64,000 nucleotides of DNA from Psoroptes ovis (GCA_002943765.1 PQWQ01000004.1:3844001-3908000), one strand, 5' to 3'. Shown: positions 1 to 14,939, numbered from the stretch's first letter. The notes: a model not told the origin generated them from the sequence alone. Translations and numbers: made by a program.

Positions 1-1184
1 AAAAATATCATCATTATTTATCGATACATTATCAAAACATAAAATGATTGTAATGACCATCATATTGTTGATTATTGAATAAAAAATTTAATATTATTAT
101 CATCATTTATCGAACACAGACACACAAATATGTGTCCTCGGATCACGAAAATATATCAAATACAACAAAAAATGAAAGAAAATTGGAGAAATAATTGCAT
201 AAATAAACAAATAAACAAACAAACAATCGACAATCATATTGATCAATCATTTTACAATACAATTTGAAATTTTTCAAAAATTTTTGTCTTTGAAAAATTT
301 TGAAGACACGCAACAACCTGTTGCTCATCGTTTATCGTATATAACAAATGTTCATTCATTTCAGCTTGTTTAATGGTCAAAATTTTTGTACAATTCATAC
401 ACACATAGACAAACAAACAAATTTGAACATGAAGATATCCATCTTTTAAATTTAATAACACATGTGTTATTATTATTTTTCAATGAGAAAATGATGCGAA
501 AAATTGTCAAAAAAAAAACCAAATAGCAAAGCAAAGCAAAACACATAAAATTCAAATCAAAATTTTTCGGCAAATCAATTTCACAATTGAATTGTTTCCA
601 GAATTCATATATTTATATATCAAACCGGAATCATTTCATTTTGAAAAAAATATTCTTTACCATTATCACCATTATCATCATTGTCATTGCCCGGAACAAT
701 ATACTTTGATCAATCATGATATCTATGACAAGGGTATGTAATTACAACAATGTATATGGAAATTTCAAATGGTCAACTGTAGCTTCAACACTGGATTCAT
801 GGGGTTTAGATGAGTGTGTGTGTGTTATTTTTAAATTATACCGACAAAATGATTGAAAAAATGAATTAAATTCAATTTGAATTTTATCAAATATTTCTTT
901 TCTTTTTTTTCTGAAATCAATTTTTCACACGATTTGTTTTCGAGATTATTATTATTATTTTAAGGAATATTGTGAAATCAATTGAATCACTAATATAATT
1001 CAACGTATGTCATTCTTAATTATTTTCATTTTTTTATTTTTCAAATGAAATACTTGAAAAATTGAAATTAATAATAAAATAATAATAAGCCACATTGAAT
1101 AAATTTCAGTGTTCACATTATATTTTGAAAAGCTTTTCTTGGATTTTTTCCTCTGATTTTCCAACATTGACATTTTCATTTCAA

Positions 1185-1254
1185 ATGAATTTGTCATCAT
1201 CATCATCATCATCATCATTATTCATATTATTATTATTAATGCTGCTGCTGATAG
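1185..1254 (+). other. possible first coding exon with signal peptide
   Basis: An ATG at 1185 opens about 23 codons: Met-Asn-Leu, a run of eight Ser encoded by a TCA repeat, then a strongly hydrophobic Leu/Ile/Met stretch ending in Ile-Gly. It is followed immediately by a donor-like GTAAATG at 1255. The layout fits a first coding exon with a secretion signal. However, the Ser and Leu runs come from triplet repeats that are common throughout the window, no second exon was found, and no family can be named. Weak call. Confidence 0.15.
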
Positions 1255-4200
1255 GTAAATGTCGTGATACATTTGATGATTAAGATGATTAAGATGATGA
1301 TGATGATGATGATGATGAGAATGATAATGGCCAATAATGAAACATCATTTTGTATGGTATTATTTCAACGTTTTTTTTATATATATGAGAATTGACATTC
1401 ATTCATTCATTCATTCATATGAATATATGTATAATTGTAAATAATGTATAATTTATATATTGGAATTGAATTGTTCAAGAACAAAAAATTGAATAATATC
1501 AAATATTATAAACGTAATTTATGATATTATTCAGTTTGATTTTATTATTATTATTATATATATTCGAATGAATATCGTGGTCATGTTATATATTTATGAA
1601 TATAATTTTGATATAATAATAATGATAATAATGATCGAAAAATTTTGATGGTCAATATCATTATGAAATATTAAAATAATAAAATAAAGCATCATCATCA
1701 TCGACAGCTGTGGCCGCAACAAACCATATAAATTATATAAACAATTGTCCATTGACATCATCATCGTTATTATTATTATTATCATTGAAAAAATTGAAAT
1801 TATTAAAATTGATGCTGATGCTGAATGTTGATCTATATTTTTTTTTTCATTCACCAATAATGGCGAAATTAATCTTATTTTATCTAAAATTGTGATTCCA
1901 ATCTTCTTTAAGAAATATTGAATTCAATTCAAAAAACATTTCGATTTCAATGATTTTTGATGATCAAAAATTCAACTTGAAAGCATTGAATTTGAAGTTG
2001 TCATTTTGGTCAAAATCAAATGGCCATATTTGTTTTAAAGAATTTTTAAGGTGCGATCATTTTAAATAAATAAAAAAAAAATTGACCATCATTTTGTTAC
2101 CTTCGGAAATATTTCAGAAAAAAACATCAATTTTAAATCAAAGAAAAAAAATATATATTTAAAAATTTAATGATCTTATTATGTCATTCATTCATTCATT
2201 CATCAATATGAATATGTTTTTGGTGATCAATCAGCAAGATATAAGTGTAGAAATACCCTAAAAAAAACCATCAAAGGACAACCTACACAAATAATTTTTT
2301 AGGCTTAAAAAATAACATCAAACATTGTTGAAAATTAAGGGAAAATTATCTCAAAAATTCAAGATGAAATATCATTGATATATATATATGAGTGCACAAG
2401 TGGTGAAAGTGTGTGTGTGTGCAATGTTTTTGTACCGTATGTATCAATTTATAGTCATTTGAACATCATTCATTTAGTCGTAATTCATTGAATTCTAATA
2501 AATAAATTGATCTTGCATACCTAATCTCTATGGCTATACACATGTTTTAAATGAATAATAATGATGATGATGATAGTGATGATAATAATGATAAGTAGAT
2601 CAAAAAAAAAAAAAAACAGAAAAAAATTGAAATTAAAGTGTCTGACATTAAGTATGACACTTCATCAATCCTGTGTGAATAGCAATAGCATCAAATAGAA
2701 GATGATTCTTTTTCAAAATTGATAATTGTTATCGAATCTTTGAAGTGTTTTAAAAAATGTAATACGAATAGAATATCGAAGAAGAAAATAAGATATTAAA
2801 ACAACGATCAAAGTTGGTAGCAAATTCCTTACTAAATAAATAAATAAGAATTAAGAATAAAATCTTTTTGGAAGAAAATAGTTATTTTAAAAAAGTGAAA
2901 AATGTCTAATGTATCTTAAAGGTTAAAGGTTATTTGAGGAAAATTTTTTTTTCCTACTTTTTTCTCGAAGATAAAAGTAAATATACACTGAATTTTTGAA
3001 TTGATTTTTTTTTATTATTGTGAATGAATGGGCTTGTTGTTGTTGTTGTTGTTTATCGCCATTATCTTTGTATTTCATTTCAATTTATTTTATTTTATTT
3101 CAAATTTTCAAATTACAAATAAAACATTGATTTTTTTTCATACATTTATTTGAACTTTGTATTTATTTGATTTGATTCAATTCAATTGGAATTATTATCA
3201 AGAATTTTTTTTGTTTATTTATCCATTTTGTTTATTCATTCAAACTATTCCACATGATAGTTTTGGGTATATATATTTGTTCAAAGATTTTTTTGTTACT
3301 TTGTTATCAAATTTATGATATTTATATATGTCCATTTGATATACATTTGTATTCATAATTTTTTCTCTCTCGAATAATTTATCGTTTTACATATATATTT
3401 CTATACATAAATAAATAAATAAATGAATTATTATGATGTTTGAATTATTTTTTGTCAAATTCTTTGACATAATATCAATATATTTGATATTTTTCGTTTC
3501 GATAACAAAGCAACAATTGCACGTTGCCTAGGAATTGATATTTTGATTATGAATTTTCCTTTGAGATTGTTATTTGCTGGTATTTTAGGTACAAATTTAT
3601 GTGTTTGTGTGTGGGTTTTTTTTTTCATAAATATTTTCACTTGGAATTTTCAATATTTTATGTAAATAAATAGAGTTGTTTATTGGTTTTTCTTTGTGAA
3701 TCGAATTGTTGTCTGGCCAACGATGACAATCCGAAACAACAACAACTGCAAATCAATCAAAAAATGCAGAAAAATATTCAAAGAAAACAAATGGAAAAAT
3801 GTTTGAAATCAAAGCAAATTCTTTGTGTGATAATATTTTTGTTTTTTAAATGAATATAAATGTGAATATAAATGAATAAATGCAAATATAAACATTCAAT
3901 TATACACATATTTATTTTTACAATTGAATATGAATTCATATGAATTCAATGAAAATCAAAATGACGGAAATATATCCATTTATTATTTCAAAAATCTACA
4001 AAAAAAAATTGAATACATAAATACACACATTTGAATTGTTCGTGAATTTGATCGGGATTTGAATAAACAAACGAACAATGCAATTGATATTTGTATTGAA
4101 ATTGAATTTGAAATGAAATAACAAAAAAATAAAAATTGGAAAATTATTATTATTTCATTCAATCATTATTTGACTGAGTCATTTATTCAAAAATTGATAT

Positions 4201-5703
4201 ATTCAATTTATCAATCAATCAATCAATCGATCAATAGGAAAAAACTTAAAAAAGTCGAAACATTCATATGAATTGAAATGAATTGGTCATATCTGAATGA
4301 TCGATAAGAATAATAGCATCCAATACAAATACTACATACATGCACAGATATGATATCAATGAGTATGAATGGTGAAATGGTCAAAAAAATCAATATAATC
4401 AATGATAATGATGATAATGATGATGATGGCAAAGGTACAAACACCGCCACCAACACCATCATTGCCATCAGAACAATGGATCATTTATCGCCCTATTCTT
4501 TGTGAAGCATCATTTTTATTTTTCTACGGACCAAATGATTATCATCATCGTTTTTTTTTGGGGTATTGTTGTTGTTATCAGCATTTATTCGAACCCAATC
4601 GTATCGATTGATTTGATATCAAATTTTTTGAATTGAATTGAATTTTATTCTTCTTTCGAAGCATAAAAAAAAATGAAAAAAATTCAATTGAATTGACCAA
4701 AACAAAAAAAAATCTATGAATCTATGAATTGTTTAAATAATATCAGATCGATATTTCTATATTTTATGTGTTCTCCAAATATCAATGGCAAGATTTTATT
4801 TCAAATGTTTTAATGATTTTTATTATTATTATTTCAAATTTTTTTTGGTCAAAATCGATATGAGAATTTTTTTCATTTGAAAAATATTAAATGAAATAAT
4901 AATAGATAAAATGTCAAATTCAATTCAGCTTTTTGTTCATGTATTTCATCATTATATCTATACAAAAATTCAATTCAATTCAATTCAATTCAAATAGCCA
5001 AACGATAAACATCACGATTTATATTTCTTTCTGTTTTAAAAGCAATTGAATTGAATGCTATTGTAGCTGTTGTTGCTATTGTCCATCTTTTGTAAATGGA
5101 CTGAGTAATGAAATAAAAAACAGGTGTCAATGAATTGAACTTGAAATGAATCAATTGAGTAAATTGTTTGTTGGATTATGTATAGCCACCAGTGTTGCTT
5201 AGCTGAGAGTTTTAATGGAAATAAATAGATCAATTTTGGAAAATGGGCCACAAAACTGCTTCGTAAAGTAATCTTTCGATTCTGAAGGATTCAGATGGAC
5301 GCTGATTCATTGTTGTTTTTGAATTTTTCTGAATTTCACCATTTGCAAAGAATAAAGCCTTAATCGTTTCAGATTTTCTGAGGAAAATTCAAAATGATTT
5401 GTTAAAGTTTTGTTTTTTCCACCCTTCATCATCATTAAGATTATTTCACAAATATCAATTCAAAAATTCAAAAAAAATAGAAGAATTTCTCAAAAAAAAA
5501 AAAAAAAAAAATAAAAATCGTGATTATCATTACAAATTGTCGACATTCTTGTTCATTTTTTGATTATTATTTACTTGTTTGCTTGCTTGCTTACTACATC
5601 GAAAATAATGTTTAAGTAATAAATGTTGAAACACACATACACAGTACACCATCGTTTGCTTTCAATTAAATAAAATAAAACATATTGGCATAGCATGGCA
5701 TAG

Positions 5704-5729
5704 CACACACACACACACACACACACACA
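5704..5729. repeat. (CA)n microsatellite, 13 units
   Basis: Uninterrupted CA dinucleotide run read directly from the sequence. No gene flanks it. Confidence 0.95.
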
Positions 5730-7090
5730 CCAACAAACACATTAAACAGTCATGTATTATTTATTTGTGGAATAAATAAATAAATAATAAAAAATTACCA
5801 GAAGCTCAATCAAGGAGGCTTAATCAATTAATTTTCTTGAAATTTTCTTTCTTTCATCATCATGATCATCCAATATTCTATGAACATATATGTATATGGC
5901 AGGTGAATGTTTCGAATGAAACATGACAAGTAACAGGTAGAAAATATTAAAGAAAAAACAGGTAAATTTTTTTTTATTTTAATCAAAGTAAAAAACTCAA
6001 ATCACTTCAAATCAAAAAAAACAAGTGAAAACTTAAATAATTAATTAGTAGTAATCAAACCCCATTGAACGATATGAATGAAAACTCGAGAAATTTTTTT
6101 TTTTTGAAAATTGAATCAGTGATAGATGAATAATGAATCGGTCGGTCGGTCGGATAGAATCAATGTTTCATTTGGTTGTAATCAATTGAAAAGTTAATCA
6201 ATTTTTCAATGGTGAATGCCAGAATAGAAAATGTATCATTCAAGAATTTGATTTGAAATTTGAATTAAATTTTTTCAAATGAAATTAAATGTGAGAAGGA
6301 TGAAACCATGAACATTAAATACAGATTGAATTCAATTCATCATTCCTTGAAAACAACAACATTAATCAACAGATAAATAATTGAATGAATGAATGAATGT
6401 ATTTGAATTTATTTTTTTACAAATTACAAGTTACTATTAACCGAAGGAGTGAATCTGTTTGCACACAGTCTTGCATGCACCTTAATTGTAAATTTTTAAT
6501 TTCAATAATTATTTTTCAGCTTCTACCCCTTTCATTTTCTTGTGTGTGTTCTGATTTTCCATTGATTGAACAAATTACTATTCAAATCATTGTGAACAGC
6601 AACAGCCACAACAACAACAAAAATCACTGGTCAAACATTTAACAATTTTTAAAACAGGAGCAATTTATTTTACTTGTCATCATCATCGTTTACGATCTAC
6701 GATCATTTTGAAAATCATTTCAATTCAAATCAATCAATTGTCAAAATGATTTTCCGGCGCCATAGATTGCCATAGTCATCGCAGAAATCAATGAAAAACC
6801 CGGCTGAAATCGTTTTAAAGTGATTTTAATATAATTTCAAATATTTGATTTTTTGAAAAAAAATTTTTAAATTAAAACTTTTGAATCTCTCGTTTTACAC
6901 TCGATGCTCAACATACAATTAATGTTTGACCTAAAATCTTTACTAAGAAAATCAAATTTTTTTTTTTTTTTTTGATTTTGATTTTGATTAATTATAAATT
7001 TGTGAATCAAAATCGTGAAAGAATAAAATGGAAAATTTCAATGATATTTGAATATGAAACATCATTTCATTTGAATATGATTTGTATTCG

Positions 7091-7167
7091 AGGCTGTCCG
7101 GAAAGTTCTGGCCAATTTTTATGAACAATTCACATTGATTAAACGGAATGAACTTTTCGAACAACCT
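7091..7167. mobile_element. MITE copy 1, mariner-like, subfamily A
   Basis: A 77-bp element with inverted ends AGGCTGTCCGGAAAGTTC on the left and the reverse complement AGGTTGTTCGAAAAGTTC on the right. It matches copy 2 (14866-14939) in the same orientation and copy 6 (26189-26265) in the opposite one, including the interior TTTTYAT...CA segment. It has no coding capacity and no clear TA duplication at either end, so it is an older copy. Movement would have needed transposase supplied from elsewhere. Confidence 0.75.
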
Positions 7168-8084
7168 TGAATAAAATTTATTTAACAAAAAAATATTCAA
7201 AATTCATGTTTTAAATAATAAAAAATTTTGCATAATAATCAATGTAATAATAATAATAATAAAATTTATATAATCAAATATAATCAATTTTATTATTATT
7301 ATTATCAAATGAAATCTCTCGATCAAATTGGCTTTGAAAAGAAGAAAAAAATATTTTTCGATAATTTTCAAAATATTAATAATAATTGAAAATAACTGAT
7401 AATAATAATAATAATAATGATACAACTGATAATACGAATACTAATACGAATAATAATGAAATAATAATCGTACAAATAATATGATTACGAATAAGTTCCA
7501 TGATTTAATCATTGATTTTTCTGTTAATTTTGAATTTTTCTAAAAAAAAAAAATTTCATTTATTTTATTTTATTTTATCTTCGATGATGTATATCCAGAT
7601 GTATATGCTCATGGCGATTATAATCGTTTTCTCGTGCATTTTTTTTATTATTTTTATTTTTTGAAATGTTCATTCATTCATTCATTCATTTATTCGTCTA
7701 ATATTTATCTAATTTTTTTTTATTTTTTTTTTTTTTTTTTTTTGAAGCCAGGTAAATCATTTTTACAAAGCAAAAGCAAAGCAAAGAATTAGAAGCAAAA
7801 AAAACAACATTATCGACCATTTGAAATGAATTAAAATCATCATAAGAAATTTTTTTTTTTTTTTAGACAGCTGGTCACGATTTTGAACATTTTTTTTTTC
7901 GTTGACTTTGTTAACGAAGAAGACAAGCTAAAGCATAATTCCTTACTTGCTCATACTTGCTCATAGATCTTCATGTTGTTTGGCTATTTTGGATTTGATA
8001 TTTGAAATATGAAGAAATATTGGATAAGAAATGATCAAAAAAAAAAAAAAAAAAATCTTCAACTAAAGATGATCACCGTTCATA

Positions 8085-8121
8085 GCTGCTGCTGCTGCAG
8101 CAACAGCAGCAGCAACAGCAA
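8085..8121. repeat. CTG/CAG triplet cluster, self-complementary
   Basis: A run of CTG units passes through CTGCAG into CAG/CAA units, so the two halves are partly inverted copies and could fold back. A similar cluster occurs at 8600-8636. Neither lies in a gene I can support. Confidence 0.8.
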
Positions 8122-9635
8122 CGACATCATACAGATTCGCAGATACATTGAATACATAAATTTGTGAACGAAAGCTTTAAACATCTATTGTCGATCAATG
8201 AATGAATGAAATGGTCAAACCAAAAGCTTCAACAATGAAATAGCAAACAATTTATTTTATTTTATTTTTCATTTATTTAAGAATCATGAATTATTGTTGT
8301 TGTTTTTGATATTCATCAATCTCTTATATCGTTGGATAGATTTTTTTTTTTTTTTTTTTGATGTGGATGATGATGGACATGATGAAAAATTTTCCGACAT
8401 CAATGATGATGATGATGATCGTAGAAATATTAGTGGAAAAATAGTATTGAATACCTGTATGACTGAACAAATGAATGAATGAACGAGTGTATGCACCTTG
8501 TATATAACATATACAATGTTATAATAATAATAATCATAATTTGTGATTATTTAATGATAATAAATATATTTGTGTTATTTGAGGGATATTGCAATGTAAC
8601 TGCTGCTGCTGCTGCAGCTACAGCTACAGCTACAGCAATATTCATTCATCTTCCTCCCCCCACCCTTGCCGTGCATTGCAAATATCATTTGTTTCAGTCA
8701 CGTTATGTTGTTATTATTGCTGATGATGATGATATTCAAAGTTAATAATCTAATCGAATAGATCAAGATCAATCAATTATTTGTATACTAATGCATGACC
8801 TGATGTGTATTGTGATTGGATTTTTTTAAACATATTGTTTAATTGTATTAATATTTATCGATTTTAAAAAATTGAAAATAATAACCAAAAATAATATCCA
8901 TCAATTGTTACCATGTTTTTTTTCATGATTTGGTGACTAATCATGTATCAATGCAGATTTATTCATTGCATATTGTTAATCGAAAACATGATTTATAATT
9001 ATTTTACTGGGTATATTGATATGGATATTGATATTTATGTGTTATTATTATTGTTGTTATCAAAGGCAACAACCAAAACAAAAGCGCAAAAATTTGTTTC
9101 ACATTATTATTTCAATGTCATTAATTTTGTTTTTTGTAAATATTTTATTTTATTAGCTTGTTTTCAAGTGAAAACGCCCAATGTTTAATCGAAAAAAAAA
9201 ATTGCAATTCAATTCAAAGCGATTCTTCTGTTTAGTTTTGTCAATTTTCATGTTGAACATTCTGATTTACTCTGATTATTTTTTTTTTCCCATTTTCATG
9301 TTCAATATGTAATCGATTGTTATTATTATTATTATTATTCGTACAAACACACACACAGAAGGTAAATAGCAAATAATAAACAATAGAAAAACGGATTCGA
9401 ATGAAAATTTTTCGATAATAAAAATATTGATAAGCCTCAGGTAAGGGCAAAAGAGAAATTGATTGAGAAAAATATTTTTTCAATGGAAAAGAATGGAAAA
9501 TTCTTGAAAACTAACTATTTCAAATGATTGTCAGGGTCGAAAAATGAGCAATTTTGAAATTGAGGTGATCCATCGATCTCTTCAGTAATTGAATCCAATC
9601 ATATATTGAATGAATTGAATAGATTATGAAATATT

Positions 9636-10004
9636 GTGTTTTATGAGAATTTTAGAATCAATGAATTTCAATTTCATTTTCCATATTTTAAAACACGAAA
9701 AATTACATTCAAAACAATCAAACATTTTTCCTACAAATTTCAATCTTTTTTCACAGCTCAAATTTTGATCAATATCGATGATGATCATCGTTATGAAATA
9801 TTAGATTTAACGAAAAAAATATGGACATGGACATGGACAATTGTTTTGAATGTGAAATTTGATGGACGGTTTAAAAAAATACAATATTTGAATTATATTT
9901 CTAATACTATTACTAATACTAAAAATATTTTTTTTTGTTTTCTCGCTGAATTGAAACACGAATTGAATAATTTGAAAAAAAAAAATTTATATTTATACTC
10001 ATGA
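9636..10004 (+). other. unexplained 122-codon open frame
   Basis: An ATG-started frame of 122 codons, long for DNA this rich in A+T, where stop codons should come about every ten codons. The middle part (from about 9756) follows a TTTTTCACAG acceptor-like motif. It reads as a mixed-composition peptide with Asp-Asp-Asp-His-Arg and a Trp-Thr triple repeat from a TGGACA hexamer repeat. No domain is recognised, and the ends look like translated AT-rich DNA. It may be a real exon or chance. Low confidence. Confidence 0.15.
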
Positions 10005-13000
10005 AAGATGTTCATGAAATCATTATTATTATTATTATTATTCAATGATTTGAGAATATTTTTCATAATTTTTATAATTTTCTTTAAAAAAAATCCATTC
10101 TTTATTTCGCTGCATTATTCGTTTCATTATTTTTTCTTGAATTTTTCTTGAATTTTTCTTATCATCATCATCATCATCAGTGTCATGTCACGATCTTGAA
10201 AGCTGAAAGCAATTCAACTTTTCCAATTTGCAAAGATGATTGAGAGAAATGAAATAATAATAAAATAAGAAATAAGAAAAATAATCAAAGCAAAAGCTTA
10301 TGGTCATTTCAAGCAAAATCAAGATGAAGAAGAAGATTCTTCTTGATGTTCACAAGTTGGTCATAGAATTATACTTGAAATTTTATTATTATTCACATCA
10401 ATTGATTGTATATTATATGCATTGTATACACACACATATTCACTTTATGCTATGAATCGTCTGCTATTTGTTTGCAATCATCGATGTTCATGTTATTTTT
10501 CTTAGATTGTCGATGTTATTCTCATTGTTATTGTTATTATCATCATTTTCGTTTCGTTTGTTGTTTAATATTATTATAAGCAACGATGATGATGATGATG
10601 ATGATTAGTAATTTGAATTATTATTATTCAACAATAATTACGAATTCAATAATGACAAACAGCTTCGACAAATTTAATAATGAATCAAAAGGTACAAATA
10701 GTGTTTTTGATCAATTTTTTTTGTCGAAATTATACGAATATAAATGTAAATAATTGAATAAATAAATAAATATAAAAGGCCACACACACATCACAGGAAC
10801 ATAAATTGAAACAATCAAATATATAATATCGACAAATTATAATTGAAATTTAAATAAATATAATGAATGAGATAAATTATAAAACAAACAAATTCAAAAA
10901 GTCAAAACTCGCTTGAAATACGTTAAGAAAACAAAACAATAAATGTGAAAAATACAAGAGGCTTTGAATCAAGTCAAATTGTTTCAGATTTAAAGTAATT
11001 TCATGCCATTCTTCTATGAATTAAACCAAAATCAAACAAAAAAAATCGTATTCAAATTCAAGTGATTTGTTGTTTGAATCAAATTCAAATCAAATTTTGC
11101 TTTATGGCTTTTTCTAGAATTTGATCGAGAAAATAAATGAATGTGAAAACAGAATGAATGAACGAAAATTAATGAAATTAATTAAAAATAATGTATATAT
11201 TTGTATCATGAAATTTTCAATGTCAATCATAAATAATCGAAAAAAATAAATGTTGAACTGAATCAATTAATCAATTGATCATATAATTGATTTATCAATT
11301 TATTGTGTTTATCAGTTTTACTCAATTTTCTATTTGAAATGGATTATTTCGACTTAAATGCTTCCATTTTCATTTTGATTCACTGCCTCAAAATTGATTG
11401 ATTTAGATAAATTAAGTTTTCGAAAAAAAAATTGAAAAGAACTACAAAATAATTAAATAAATTTGTGATTATATTTCAAATTGATTGAAATCAAATGGAA
11501 TTGATGGATTGAAAATCATTTCAAATTCCAAAATGATACAAATGAAAAAAATTGGAGAATTTCTTCGGGGCGTTTTGAATTGAAATAAAAATGTTTATAA
11601 ATATATCAACTATTAATTTTATCCTTGTAAAAATTTTCACTCATTCAAAGATAAACACCTATTAATTATCGATAGTAATGACTTTGACTGAGAAAAATCA
11701 TTGTCAACATTTTTCTCGTTGCTAATCAATGATATTTGATTAGCAATTTAATATAATCTAATCAACAAATACTAATCAATAATGATGATAATTAAGATAG
11801 ATAGTGACAATAAAATAATGTTTTTGATGACTTAATAAGACTTGATAGACAGGGGATAAATTTCAAAAAAAAAAAATTTTCAAAGGTTTTTCAAAAAAAT
11901 AAATTGAAACAACGGAATTATGGCAAATATTTCAAATTTTAAATTTTAATAATTTCAAAATTTGACAATCGATTAATTTGTCATTGCTTACCTCGTGGCG
12001 AATTGAAAGCAAAGGTTTTTATTTTCTTCGATGATGATGATGATGATGATGATGATGGTTATTTTCAAATAAATTCTTATTAATCTTCTTTGTTTTTATG
12101 ATCAAATTGAAATCAAATCGGTGGAAAAATTAATTTTGACGCACAAAAAAAAAATTTACACCCATTAATTGACCTGTCAAATCATTAATTTTTGATTATT
12201 ATTATTGTTATTATCATTAACAATTTTAATTGATTATTTTGCTTGAATGTTTATTTGATTATTTGTTCAATTTTTTTTTTTTGAACAACTAGACTAGGCA
12301 TTTATAATAATAATAATAATAAAATTTGTTCCATGTTAAATACACGTGTTTTTTTTGATGCACGTTGTGATATTTGTTCACAAAAAAAATTAATGTTAAA
12401 ATAATGTTAAAAATGAAAATACACAAGATCAAAAAGATGCTTTATAAAAAAAAAAAAAAAAATTCAAATAATTTTAAAATTATAATTGTTTTTTTCAGTT
12501 ATTTGAAATTTAAATTCTTTGTATTGTACATGTTTTCATTCATTTATTATTATTCTCGCCAAAATGTATGTTAATCGAAATTGTAACGGATTTTTGAAAA
12601 CAAAAAAATTGTTTTTTAATTTTTTAAATTTTTAAAATTTTAAAATTTCAATTTTTCTCGGAAATTTATTTTTTTTTTCAAAAATATTATTTCAAACAGA
12701 GAAAATCTACGTACGTGTTTTGTATTTTTGATTAAATCTTTTTTTTTTGAATGATGATGATGAATCTGCTGCTTTTTTCTATTGTGGATTGTGTTCATAT
12801 GAATGAATGTGAATACACGATGAATTATGGACGAGAAAAATTCGGATAAAAATTAGTACAAAGCACACAATTGACACTGTTAAAATATTTGAAACAAACA
12901 AACAACAAAAATATTTAAATCATTGAAAACGTTTTAAAAATTTTGAAAATTTTCAAAGAAAAAACAATTACAAAATGTGTGAATTTGATTCATCATTCAT

Positions 13001-14865
13001 TCAATTGAAAATTTCAATAGAAATTCATGTGTTTTCAATTTGAAATTTGAGGCTGCTGCTGCTGCTAATGATGATGATGCTTTGATATAAATCTAGAATA
13101 TATTACAATATAATAATAACGGATGCTTTAAAATATTTCATATGAAAAATATATCTATCAAATTTACTGTTTTCAAATTTTCAAAATTTCATACTTTCAT
13201 ATTTGTATGGATGTATGTATGTGTTTGTTGTGAAATTATTTGTATTTTTAAATCGAAAAATTCCATTATTTAAATTCAAAATATGATAATAATAAATTAT
13301 GAATAATATTTTATATAAAAACACGCACATACAAAACACAAATTTGATACACATAAATGAATGAATGATGAATTGAACTAATTCAAATTGAATGAATAAT
13401 GTTGATTATGATGATGATGATGATGAATAATTGAAATGATTTTTGATGATGATGATGATCAAGAAGATTTTTTGAAATTTAAAAAAAAAAATTTCAAAGT
13501 TATATTTTTTCAAAGTTTATTTCGGAAAATATATGAATATAAATAAATATATGAATAATCGTTTTGAAACACTTTTGAATTAATGTATTTATTTATTATT
13601 TATATATGTGTTCTTTGTTGTTGAAAGAAGAAGATTCAAAAGTTGAATTTGAATTTTAGTTTTGAATTTTCAGAAATTTTATAACGGAATTTTTTTTTAA
13701 TTCATTTGTTGAATTAATTATTTAATATTTTTTTGAATTTGAATTATAATCTTCTTTGATTCTTTTTGATCATAAATGATTGATTATTATTATGATTATT
13801 TTGTGATTTTTTTGGGTAAAAAACAAATTTTCGGGTTGTTTCTCAAAGAAGGTTCTTCAAATGAATTAAAGTTAGTCAATCCGTTTGACAGTTATGACAA
13901 TACATGAAACAATCGTTATAAAATTATTAGTTTTATCATTGTCATCATTTAAATGGGGAAAACACTAAATATTTATGAGGATGTATTCACCATATTTATG
14001 CATTTAGATTCGTTATTGTATTTTTGTTTATATTTTCTATCTTTTATCCATCTTTTTTTTCAGTCATTTTCGCTATGGTAACCAAATGATGAATAATCGT
14101 TGGATAGATTGAATGATATTTGATTATTTTATTTTAAAATTATAATCAAAAATTTGATTATTTATTTATTTATTTATTCATTCATTAAAAATTCATTTAA
14201 TATTCTTTGTCGCTTTGTTGTTTTTTTCAAAAATAATTTTTCAAATTTTCAAATGCTGCTGCTGCTTAGGGCTACTGTTGTTGTTGTTGTTGTGGTTATT
14301 TGGATTAGTGCTTCTATTGTTATTTCGTTCAAAATTATTGTCGAAAACAATAATACGATACAATAATACGACCAGATGTTTGTATGAAATTTAATTCTGG
14401 TAAAATTTTTTTTAAAAATGTATTTCACATTGAATCGATTGATTCGATTTAAAATTTTGTCGATTAATTGTTTAGTTTTGATTTTTTTAAAATTAATGAA
14501 TTGTTTTTTGGATTGGGCAAATTATTAACAATTGTTATTGTCATATTGATGATCACAAATCACAAACGCTGATATTTGATTGTTTTGATTTTAAAAATTT
14601 TCAATTTTCTCAAAATCAAATTACACTAGATTCAAATATTCATCTATTTATTTTCAAATAAACAAAAATTTTTCATGTACAAACGATCTTTACGCTTACA
14701 CAGCCAATGATCAACTGATTGCTTTAAAAAAAATTTTCATTTATTTTATTATATCGGCTGTTGTCCATTGAAAAAAATAAAAAATAAAATTAGAGATTCC
14801 AGTGTTTGTATGAACAAGGGAAAAAATACTAATGATCAAAAAGAGAGAGAGAAAGAAATATATTA

Positions 14866-14939
14866 GGCTGTCCGGAAAGTTATGGCCGATTTTCATAAGC
14901 AACTCTATGGATAAAGTAAAATGAACTTTTCGGACAACC
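14866..14939. mobile_element. MITE copy 2, mariner-like, TA-flanked, subfamily A
   Basis: A 74-bp element: left end GGCTGTCCGGAAAGTTATGG, right end the reverse complement GGTTGTCCGAAAAGTTCAT. TA lies directly outside both ends (14864-14865 and 14940-14941), matching the TA target duplication of Tc1/mariner transposition. The interior is too short to code for anything. It is a close relative of copies 1 and 6. Confidence 0.85.

Larger units (their letters stand above)
1..7090. other. AT-rich gene-free stretch with microsatellites
   Basis: No convincing gene is visible on either strand. The sequence is dominated by A/T homopolymers and simple repeats: ATC/GAT runs near 1195-1222 and 1285-1320, an ATTC run near 1399-1418 and another near 2184-2203, a CA dinucleotide run at 5704-5729, and a poly-A of about 19 at 5494-5511. 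Open frames here are short and mostly repeat-encoded (poly-Met, poly-Ser, poly-Ile). One possible signal-peptide exon (1185-1254) is listed separately. The region could be intergenic or part of a very long intron. Confidence 0.6.
7168..14865. other. AT-rich gene-free stretch with triplet repeats
   Basis: No supported gene. It contains poly-T near 7720-7743, a CTG/CAG inverted cluster at 8085-8121, a second CTG then CTACAG cluster at 8600-8636, GAT repeats near 10579-10603 and 12032-12056, and several AAT/ATT runs. The one longer open frame (9636-10004) is listed separately. Confidence 0.6.

Noticed and set aside
2270..2290. AAAGGACAACCTAC, resembling a MITE right end
   Set aside because: No left arm was found within 100 bp. 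It may be a fragment or chance.
3455..3640. Frames on both strands near 3475-3600 with splice-like motifs
   Set aside because: Plus and minus readings both look mildly protein-like and cannot both be real. No partner exon or family was found.
4402..4611. Short plus-strand frame with a Pro-Pro-Pro-Thr-Pro motif
   Set aside because: It begins in a GAT/ATG repeat giving poly-Met, has no splice partner, and resembles no known protein.
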